From: Microglena sp. YARC
Lineage: Eukaryota; Chlorophyta; Chlorophyceae; Chlamydomonadales; Chlamydomonadaceae
Reading direction: 5' to 3'
DNA: 64,000 nt
NCBI GenBank assembly: GCA_022414725.1
Contig: CM039462.1
Span: 8,497,212-8,561,211 of the forward strand
Below the pieces are notes generated by a model, which ran no database searches, was not told where the DNA came from, and saw only the letters and a list, made by a program, of their open reading frames with translations. Positions 49,920-60,900 of the stretch are shown here, in pieces. Each line of letters opens with the position of its first letter. Position 1 is the stretch's first letter. The position numbers were made by a program, and so were the translations under genes.

Positions 49920-51902
49920 CAGAATGACCTGAAAAATGGGTCAAAACATAGCCATGAATCATGCCATTATAGCCCCATTCTTGGAATAAATCGATGGGCA
50001 TAAGCTGGCATTAGTAAAAAATTGGGGGACCTTGCCACCCCCTGGTTGTGGAAGGTACTTAACTCGAGGAGGTGGGTCTCGACACGCACCAGCGCCAATA
50101 GGTGACACGTTTGGATTCCTGGATGGAGACGAGGGAGGGGCATAGCCCCGAGGGCGGAGACGTGGGAAAGAGACGAAGACGAGGTTGCAGTTTGTGATCT
50201 TCTATATTGCCGCAAAAATGCAGTCTCATTTCTCTGCTACATTCGTGCTCGAAATCAGGGGACGAGGAGGACTTTGAAGAAAGGAATAAAAGGTACTTCG
50301 TGAGAGACGAAGACGGGCTTACTTTACACAGACCCACCGCAGCTCGCCCCAACTGCCCCCCGACACATTGTTTCGCCTTGTCGTTCTTGTACCTCACCCA
50401 GAGCCCAGAGCCCAGAGCCCTCGATATCTGCGGGAGCTCGCGCGTGAGCAGGGCGTGGAGGACCGGCATCCGAGCAGTTGTCATGGGCCACCTGCATGTG
50501 GACGACGAATAAATAAGCCAAGTCGTCGTGAATTAATAGATCTAGCCGGATCTACTCAGATCAACCCCCCCATCCCCCACCCCGCTGCCCCCCGACACAT
50601 TTTCTCGACTTGTTTCGATGGTTTGGGGGCTTATGATGGCTTACGACCCCTTGTGCGTTACAGCTGCGGGGCAACTGCCCTCCGAGCGCCCTGCGGGGGC
50701 AAATACCCCCAGGCGAGGTGGTGAAAATTGCGTGACTTCAAGGTGGGCAAAATAAGCGGGTGCTGGTGTACATGCCCAACTAAAAAAACTACGTGAGCAT
50801 CCTTGGCAAGTGATGTGCACGGAAACCAACATGCCAACGTTGCCCCAAGTTTCTGCACACTGCGCTGGATATGGCAAAGTTAACCAAATACCAATCTACC
50901 TTCATTGGGGGCCAAGTACCGGAGAATGTAATCCGGGGAGGTAAATCCGCCAGGGCTCCAGCCAAATGTACTGCCGCTCCGTACGGGATCTTAGCAATGC
51001 TGTTTTCAGAGTGGGAAAGAGAATTTGGAATCTTGTACTCCTTCACTTGGATTGGAATATTCCCAGTAGCTGAATTAGCTCCAGCCAGGGCTCCAGCAGT
51101 GGAACACCCTGGGCCTGTTATCCCGTTAGTTATTCTAATTTCCTGAATTTTCATTTCCCCTGCACCTGCCTGCACCTAGAAACAAGTCCTATGCAGCGTC
51201 GCAAGCGACGCGGAAAATTGGCGGAGTGTGTTGGCAACGGAACAAAAGGTGGCAACGATGGAGCTGACCGAAGCGAGTTAGTTACACAACCGTTGGCTGA
51301 CGTGTCAGGCTTCAATTTTTCGGTCGGGCACACAAACGGACAAATGGGTAAACATGGGGGCTCCCGCCCCCGCTCCCGTTCCCTTGAAGAGGGGGCCCCG
51401 CCGGCCTCCGCCAAAAATGGGGCTCCGGAAAAACGTACGCAAGCAAGCATGCATGCATGCATTTCCTTGCTTGCAGACATATGGTACAGACACAGCCGGA
51501 CTCAGCATGCGGTACACACAAATGAAATGTGCCCGGCTGTGCCCCAGCCCTCTTCTGAAACTGAAGAAAAATCGGAATTGACTCATTATCGTGTTGGCAA
51601 GGTTACGTAGACAATAAGAGGTACTTCCCCGACGATGTGAAGACGAATAACTTGACGCAGCAAACAACCGCAATTTGTGTTATTGCCATTACTCTTCTTA
51701 TTTCAACATCAAACTCGACAGAACATTTTTGCCTATTTCTTTCTTCTCTCCAGCTTTGTTGTCCAGGATTGATCATCTAAGCCTGTGCAAATCGAGCGCT
51801 TCATTACTGCAGTCTGCCAAAGCCAAAGCAGTGCCTGTTCGCAACCTACACGCTTTCCTTAACACCCCTCGCCGGAATTCTGTATAGATTGCTGCCTGAA
51901 GC
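49920..51902. other. Interval upstream of the AP2 gene, no supported gene
   Basis: Several 80-140-codon ORFs on both strands (50059-50484 minus, 50871-51146 plus, 51191-51610 plus) lack recognisable domains. 51185-51360 is the inverted partner of 37860-38060. 51620-51902 may hold the promoter and 5' UTR of the AP2 gene, since in-frame stops sit just before its ATG. Confidence 0.35.
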
Positions 51903-54900
51903 ATGAATACGGATCCTTTTCCTAGTCCTGGAGCAGGAGGTCCCCGGCACATGACTTCTAGGTAAGTTTGACGTCCATAGTACGAGGTTCCAGGATAGTG
52001 GCGAGAATGCGAGCTTGCCCAGGACAAAGTAACTATCATCATCACCATCTTCCTCTTCTTCTTCTTCTTCTCCTAGATATCGTGGCGTGACATTCAACAA
52101 GAAGTCATTCAAGTGGCAGGCGGTGATTAATTCTGGTGGAAAGGTGCGACAATAAGGACACGCCGATTTGGCGTACTGCTTTCTATCTTTCTTGGTCTTA
52201 TCGCTCTGACGAACCGTTTTCAATGTCCCTACTCCTTTAAATTCTTCCCGATATCGGCTTTCATTTGATATCGAAAATAAAAACGTTTGCGTTAATCTCC
52301 TGAAATCGTGGTTATACCTGAACTGCATTCTTCAGCTAGCCGCACAAACCCTCTATCCGATGCATGCTGCCTAATCCTACCCCCACCCGTTTCCCCCTCG
52401 CAGCACGTTCATTGTGAGTCACATGCGAGGGAATGTAGTGCTGCCTGACCGCCGTGGCAGAGCTCTGACTCTCACGTAGAGATCTGCGCCTCTTGGGGTG
52501 GGCGTGGTGGTGTGGGTGGCTGGTGGTGGTGTGGGTGGCTGGTGGTGGTGTGTGGGTGTGGTGTGGGTGGGGTGTGGGTGGGGTGGGGGGGGGGTGGTTG
52601 GGGGTGGGGGGGGGGGGGGCAGCGATCAGGCCCATATCCAGCCTGCAAACCCACTCCCCCCCACCCCCCATCCAACCAATCTTCCTAATTACTTTCCCCC
52701 CACCGCCCCACCCATCACACCATCTTCCTAACTACTTCCCCCCACACCCCACCAATATTTCCCCTTCCATCTTCCCCAGTCAACAGTACTGTAGCCTAGC
52801 AGTTCGCTCCCTTCATGTTTATGTGTGGTCAAACTGTTGAGTGTCGGGCCAGATCCTACCAGTGCTGGCCCTCCCGCCCAAGCTGATTTTCAGCCCTTAC
52901 TGACTGTTGTGAGCTCGTTGCCTCGCTGTCTGACCTACACCTAATGCACAGTATGTAGCACGCATAGCCCCTTCATTGCGAGAACTCCTTCAAAACAAGA
53001 GCCCTTACATGTAGGGAACGGCAATATGATATCATATCATCATATGATGCAGGCAGTCTGACTAGGCCAAAGTTACCACTCATGTACAATATCATATTTG
53101 CAGTTTGTATGATATCACATAATATCATACTCGCCTTTTGTTAACATCGTATGATATGCCGGTCCCTATGCTAGTGTCAGAAGAGCCTGTTGACCATTGT
53201 GGGTGCAATCCGTTGCCTTGACTGGTGACTGTCACCAGATGCGGACAATTAGGGATACACAGATAGGGGACAAACTGGATTGTTCGAGGATTGTTACACA
53301 AGACAAAACACAAAGAAGTATGCGGGGAGCCAGCTGCGGGTTCCCTCCTACAACTGATAGGCAGTACAGTACCCGTCACTGCCAGTGTCCTACATGTGGC
53401 TCAGTTTTTTTCTTTTCAGCTAAAAGCAGCAGCTCCTAGTAAAGTTCCCTGATTGGCTATTTTGGCAAAGCGAATGCAACCCAGCAAAGTCTGGAAGCTG
53501 ACAGAAATTGGCTTCCAGAACTGTCGAAACCTTGGGGGCTTTAGCCCAGTGGCTGACTCAGGGAGCTGACTAGGAAGCTGCTGCTCGTAGCCGAGATGAG
53601 TGACTATGACTTGGCTGACTGGACTGACCACCGTCAGTGACTCTTTGTTCACTGTGTCGTTTTGGGGCTACATGAAGCAACTTCCACCCAGCTCCATTAG
53701 CCAGCGACTGAGTCAAGCCCGTAGATTACCGCTGCATTGGAATACATGTTGTGCCAGATTTTAGACACACTAGGTTGCTTCAGGTTTGGCCAAGGAGTGG
53801 CGTGAAAAGAGATGCCTAGAAGCTGCTATGCATAGTCCCCAAAAGAAACAGTGCCCTTGTTAACTTATAACTTAAACTAACCCTTGTTAACTTATAACTT
53901 GTTAACTTATCTTTGTTTCAGGGGACCTTCTCCCACGAGGAGGATGCAGCGGTGGCTTTTGACAATGCCGCCATTATCTTGCGCGGCTTGAAGGCAAAGC
54001 TGAACTTCGGAATTCACAACTACATTGCTACGGATGGAAGCCTTTTAATCGATGGAGGCATTGCAATCAAACAGAAAGTACAGGTAATTCCCTATACCAT
54101 GCCCCTTTGTAACTGCTACCTGTACTTCTGTGGAAAAGCATTCATAATTACAATCATTATTATTACACTCATTATTTTAATGATTGAGACTGCCTGAATG
54201 ATGACCCTCATAGACCGTTCTTTCAAGCATGTGTTCTTGTAACTTAAGTAATCTTTTGATTCTGTTGCAGATGACTTTTGAACCCCAACGGGGAGAACAA
54301 GCTGGGGAGCCAGGCCAGCAGGTATTAACAGTGTGTTGATAGTGTGTTGTATTCACTGTTTCCTTTTTTGCACTACTACAGCAGCTTGTAAGCAGCTCCC
54401 TGAGCCAGCCACTGGGCTAAGGCTCAAAATTTCAGCAGCTCTAGAAAGCTGATTACGTCAGTGTCGAGGTGCACTAGGTTACTTTAGGTCTGGCTGATTA
54501 GCCAGCCAGGAGAGCTGCCTAGAAGCTCCTGCTCGTAGCCGAAAAGAAAAACAATGGTTGTATTGGTGCAAGCGTGTGAGGACTCTCACGATGGTCTTGG
54601 TCCACTTTCCTAGCCCTGGACTTCGTTTTGTATCTTTCCTCCCTGGTTTAGGGTTTAGGGTTTTCCCCCTGTTTAGGGTTTTGGGTTGATTCTCTCTGTT
54701 GATCAAACATCTGAGAATGAAACCTGCATGCATTTTGAAATTATCCACCCGCAAAGGGCCAGGCTGTGACCAGCTGAATGATACGCGCACTCAGTCATGA
54801 TTGTTTGCATGGTGTTGACAGACTGACTGACTAACTGACTCAATGACTGACTCAATGACGAACGGGTCAACTGATTGACTGACTGACTGACTGACTGACT

Positions 54901-57900
54901 GACTGACTGACTGACTGACTGACTGACTGACTGACTGACTGACTGACTGACTGACTGACTGACTGACTGACTGACTGACTGACTGACCAACTGATAGTGG
55001 TGGCTTGGTGTGGTGGGTCTGACCTGATAGGTTTGCTGTGCTTGCTGTTCTATTGCACTGCGTGTCCAGCCTTATTGTGGTGTATTGGGCCCATTCAACT
55101 ACCTTCTGTTCCAGGCTTTTTATGGTGCTATATGTAGTACACATGCTAAATTCTGCACTTTCATATTTTGGGGGTGCTACGTTGGGTTTTTTGGGGTTGC
55201 CTTTAAGAGCACAAAAAGCTGCTAGTAGCACCCCCAAAAAAGAAAGGTAGAATGGAAAGGTACCACCGTCCCCGAGCAAAAAAAACTGCCCCTCTGTCCC
55301 ACAGGGTGTATCGCAGCTGACAGCCTTAATGGGGCGAATTGTGGCCATTTCGGGGTCCCACTTTTTTGGGTGAAAAAAAAATAAAAAAAATAAACTACCC
55401 TCTGTGCCACAGGGTGTTTTCGCAGCTGACAGACTTTAATGTGGTGGGTATTGTGTCCTTTATACAGTGTTTTCCACTTCCTGGGGTTAAAATCCTTTCA
55501 AACATATACGTAATTCAAATACCCTCTATACCACAGGGTGCATACTCAGTTGACGGCCGATCTCGACCAAGGAGGACATGGGCTCCATTGCCAGGCTCCC
55601 TTGACCCTGGTCTTTTCAAAAACCCCATGTGGCGGGCCTCCCTGCCGGCGCACAGACGCAGGAAGAAGCTGGTGCACCAGGTAAATAAATAAATAACCTT
55701 GTATAAAATAATTATAAATCAATACTCCATGTTATGACACCTTGTGATGCATAAAGTATATGAAAATTAATTACCTTGTTGGTTCCTGGTAGCAAGTGTC
55801 ACGGCGGGCCTCCCTACAGACGCACAGAAAGCAGGAGAAGCTGGTGCACCAGGTAAATAAATAAATAACCTTGTCATCAGGGTTTTAATTATAAATCGAT
55901 ACTCCTTGTAATAGATAACCTTGTTATCAGGGTTTTCATTATATATCGATACTCCTTGTAATAAATTACCTTGTTATCAGGGTTTTAATCATAAATCGAT
56001 ACTCCTTGTAAATAAATTACCTAATGTTGACCCTGCGTGCCTTGGCGGGCCTCCCTGCCGCCCCCACAGGAACGAAGGAGAAGAACTGGTGCACCAGGTA
56101 CATATAAATAATCTTATAATAATAAATCATGATTCATCGATACTCCTTGCAGCCCCTTGTAATAATTACCTTGTTGTCTGGTGTCGTGAGGGCCTCCCTT
56201 GCGTGCACAGGACGAAGGATAGAAGCTGGTGCACCAACGTAAATAAAAAAAACATAACCTTACAATAACAAATAATATAAGCCATTACTCTCTTGTTATC
56301 GAATAACCTTGTAATACATTAAGTTAATACATAATTAATAAGCTTGTTGGTCCTGGTGGCATGGTGGGCCTCCCTGCAGACGCACAGAAAGCAGGAGAAG
56401 CTGGTGCACCAGGTAAATAAATAAATAATCTTATAATAATAAATTAATACTCCTTGTAATGAATAACCTTGTGATGCACGAGGTAAATAGATAGATATAT
56501 TACCTTGTTGGTCCTGGTGTCGTGGAGGGCCTCCCTGCAGACGCACAGAAAGCAGGAGAAGCTGGTGCACCAGGTAAATAAATAAATAACCTTGTAATCA
56601 GGGTTATAATAATAAATTGATATTCCTTGTAATAAATTACCTTGTTGGTCCTGGTGTCGTGGAGGGCCTCCCTGCAGGCGCACAGGACGCTGGAGAAGCT
56701 GGTGCACCAGGTAAATAAATATATCAGCTTGTTATAATAAATCATAATAAATCAGTACACCTTGTAATAAACAACCTTGTGATGCAGAGGGTAAATAAAT
56801 AATAACCGAGTTGGTCTTGGTTGTCATGGAGGGCCTCCCTGCAGGCGCACAGCAAGGAGGAGAAGCTGGTGCACTAAGTACTTGGACTTGAACTTAGTTA
56901 CGTGGCTCCAGCCAGCAATTTCGCTGCTTGCCGTCTTGGGCAGTAAAAAATATTGCCAGGAAAAAATGTAATCATTAGCATCATCGTCAAAACAATCCAA
57001 ATATAAGCCGTCTAATCAAAATATTATTGATCCAATCTCTCCATACATTCATGGACAAACATTTGCAACTTGCACGATTAACTTGTTTATATTTATTGTT
57101 AGCACACAGTACTTTAATCGAGCTTGGTTACAAAGCTCCAGCCTTGTAGACTGCTCGCCGCCTTCGGCATTAACATACTAAATTCAAATCAAAGCATTAT
57201 TATACAAATTTAGTTTATGCAATCTCTTTGAGCAATCATTTTGTAAGGTACTCAAGCTGCTGCACTCGCAGATGGCCAAGCCACCAGAGAAAGTGGCGAA
57301 TCCCAGGGGGAGGACAGCCCTTGTGGAGACGAGGATGCGATCTCAGCGAGCAGGAATAGCAACGCCGGCACAGAGGACGTAAAGACGGAGGGTACAGCAC
57401 AGCACGGCATGGCATGGCAGGGCACAGATGACGATAAGACGCTCAGCGCCCCTGGTGGAGCAACCCAAACGGACTCTGCCCAGCATGCTGGTAATCCTGG
57501 CAAGTCCCAAACGCCCCATCAAGTGCCCTCCTCGGGGCCTTCCAATGATACATACCTCTCTCGCCCTGGTCAATCTGCTAGCCTGCAGCTGAGTGCTTCT
57601 GAGCAAGGAGGACAAGCCCATGGCCCTGTTCTCGGACTGAACGGCATCTTTCACACTGCAAGGGGGCCCCAACCACCACAGAGGCCAATGCACCAGATGG
57701 ACAGCTATATGCTTCCCGATTTGAGCAGCGTTTTGAAACATCCCCAACAAACCAATGCACACACTAGTTGCAGATCCCCTGAAGCTGCAGCCCCCGATCA
57801 AGCATCCAGGCCAAGACTTTGGGATCCGTCATCCCCAGGGGACTCCTAGTGGCGCTCGCTCCGAAACTTCTCAAGGCAGGATGGCAGGTGACCAGGCTCC

Positions 57901-60900
57901 AGCTGCCACCCATCCCAGTGACTCCGAAGCCGCCTTGTGGGACATGATCGCCCAGATAGAGCGCAAGCTGCCCCCGGGTGCTGTCCTGGATTGTGTTGTT
58001 CCTGATTCGAATGCCCGTGTGCTGGGGCTGCTGTACCGCGAGGGGGAGACCTGCGACTACAGATCCCGTGGAGGCTCAAACGTGTGTGCAGCTATCTGGC
58101 AGCAGAACGACCTCCTCGGGCGGATGAGCAGCCGTAGCAGTGTTGAGGCACGCAACAGCTTGGATAACATGATGGAGTTTGCTGCTTCCTTCCGCCGCTC
58201 CGAAAAGAGGCCTCTTGATCATTATCAAGGGCAGCCTCAAGGTGTACAGAACAAGCCAGGTTTCCGGAGCGTGGAACGATCTTCGTCCCTCATGCCAGGT
58301 CAGGTGGCTGTTGGGCCTCAGCAATCACATATGATGGAAGTTCCATCTGGCCGAGAGAGAGTTGGGCCTCACTTGGTGCCTGTCAACCCATCGGATGTGA
58401 GAGACTACCCTGGTGGCAGGTGGGTGCCTCTTGATTTGAGCATCGCTGACTGCGTGTGTGTTTGTGATTGTGTGTACGCTCGTGCAATTTTGTGTGCGTT
58501 TGTGATTTCGTTTGTGTGTGTCGCTGTATGTCTTGATTGTGCGGGTGTAAGTGATGGATGGTTGGTGTGAGCGTAGGTGTCAGATGTACGGAAATCATTT
58601 TGGGAGAGGCGTTCCAAGATATATTTGCTGGGTTGGCTGTGCAAGGTAGGTTGGGCAGGGAGAGTTTGGTCCATGTGACCATGCGGAAAAACTGCGAGCT
58701 TCACGAGGTATTAGTGGGTCAGGCATTGCAAGACCTGGGCTCGAATGGCATGCTCAATAGCCACATGTTGGTGAATATTTGAACTTGAACTCAGTTGCAT
58801 AGCTTCAGCCTTTCAGGCTGCTCGCGGTCTTGGGCAGTGGACTTGATAGTGGTTCGACTGAATAGACAGGCAGGGGCGCAGCCTAGAAGCGGTGTGTCAT
58901 AGCTGAAAAGAAAAGCACTTGAATTAGTCCACTACATCACTGCTATTGGATTCACTTCACACAAAAACATGGAGGATAGAAACATGGAGCATATGTGAAT
59001 GTCCCAGCTGTCTCTAGAAATCTACAGGAAAGAAGCCAATTGATAAGAAAGGGCTTTAGCCTATGAGAGGCGGTCAGGTTCGCATGGTTGTGCCGACCTT
59101 CGGCCTAGAGACGAGGCTTAAGGCAATAGAGGCGTGTTTACCGCCCGTGTATCGCCCCGGATGAAAAGAAAAGAAAAGCAGTGCGCCAACTCGGCGTGAT
59201 TAAGGAAGCTGTCCAAAGGGGGTCCTCGGACAACACCAACAGCGCTCTGTACGGCAGTTGGCATCGTTCTCGATCGTTCATACTTGAACTTGAATCTCAC
59301 GCCTCTGCTATACAGCGACCGCCATCCACGGATCGTATATCAGAGCCGTGTATTGCCTTCGGATGCATCCGTTGCCACGAAGCGCTCTGTACGGCGGTTG
59401 GTATCGTTCTCGACCGTGCCTAGTTGAACTTGAATCTCACGCCTCTGCTATACGGTAAGTGCCATCCCGCCATCCACGAATCGGTGAATGTCAGACACAC
59501 TCTTCTACTAGTCGGGTTATCCGACTAGTAAAAAGTGTCTTACTTTGCTACAGCCAGGCGCAGGCCCACAGCGCAGAGCGCAGTAGTAAGCACGCAATCG
59601 TACACGATAATTCCACGCACTTCCTGGAACGACCTACTACTTCCGTTTTATTTTATTTTACCTCCTGCGCCTGCATTCCGAGTCAGCAGCGCGTTGGAAT
59701 CCAGGTCGGATCTGAACTGCGGAGGCGGAGGTCAGATGTCGTATATTTCTCGTTGTTGGCCCAGACGCCCAGTCCTCTTTCGGGGTGGGGGGCGGGGGGT
59801 AGGGGGGGAGCCCCGTGGGGGGTTAAGCTAGGGCCAGATTTGGTTTTGGCATGTCTCTAAGGCGGTGCTGGTTCGAATGGTAAAAAACCGAATGAAAAAA
59901 TTACCAGATTTTGGAAGAAGGGATTGGACCAATAAAAATGTCCGTTAGTTAGTTAGTCACAAAAACCACATTTTCAGGTTCATGAAAACATCAAAAAAAC
60001 TTGAACATAATATATTTTGGATTAATTATAAGACTTATTTACACCTGACAAATTCTGACCAGAGCACATTTGAGCAAATCACGTTGATTGAATAAAATTG
60101 AAAGGAATAAAAACGAATTAAATAACACAACAGTAAATACAATTAAATTCAATTCAATTTAATTCAGAATTCAATTAATTTCATTCGGGACGCGCCCTTA
60201 ATGTTTTGGCAGAGTTTCAGTCGACCCCCTCGTGGTGAAGTTTCGCAAAAAATTAGCGGTATGGCCTGAACCAGCACCTCCAAATTGTGGCCTCAACATG
60301 CCCCAAATGGCAAAAAAATTTGGGCGAAAAGTTACTCTTTTTTCACTTTGTCTCGAGCCAATTTTTGTAACTCGACTTCAAAACACCCTGAGCTAAGGTG
60401 CAAAACATGTTTGAAAAAGACAAACCTTCTCGTTCTGGGTTTACGATTGGATTTGACCCCAAAGGAGCCTAAAATGGCACATATTTTGTGTTTTAGGATT
60501 CTCGTGCAAGTTGAGAACTCAATCTGATTTGCAGATCACTAGTTTGCACCCTCCCAGCAGATTCTACCCAGGTGGATTTGGTGTAGAAGTTGAGAAGGTC
60601 ACCCATTTCACCGTTTGACATACACAAGCACCATGCCAGCCATTTTCAGTCCTTACAGGCTGGCAATCTGGTATACCAACCCGCAGCAGTCGGAACGAGA
60701 GGCAGAATCACGCAGTTCTGACAATTCAACTTCAGGCAACATGATGGATGGCACAATTTGATGACGATTGATCAACTCCCTGGCTCGATCTGTGCTCTGT
60801 TGAGCTTGCAGCAGTCACTTCCGTACGATCGTGTACCCTCGGAACTTCCGGGCAGCTTTCGCCACATACCACGGCAGGGTGCAAAAATACAATGTAAACA

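Noticed and set aside
50789..51175. 128-codon minus ORF and overlapping plus ORF as genes
   Set aside because: Both strands are open, with no domain or splice evidence; left as unresolved.
54791..55348. 185-codon minus-strand ORF rich in Ser-Gln-Ser-Val
   Set aside because: Produced by the (GACT)n microsatellite, whose frames stay open; no domain, and it lies in an intron of the AP2 gene.
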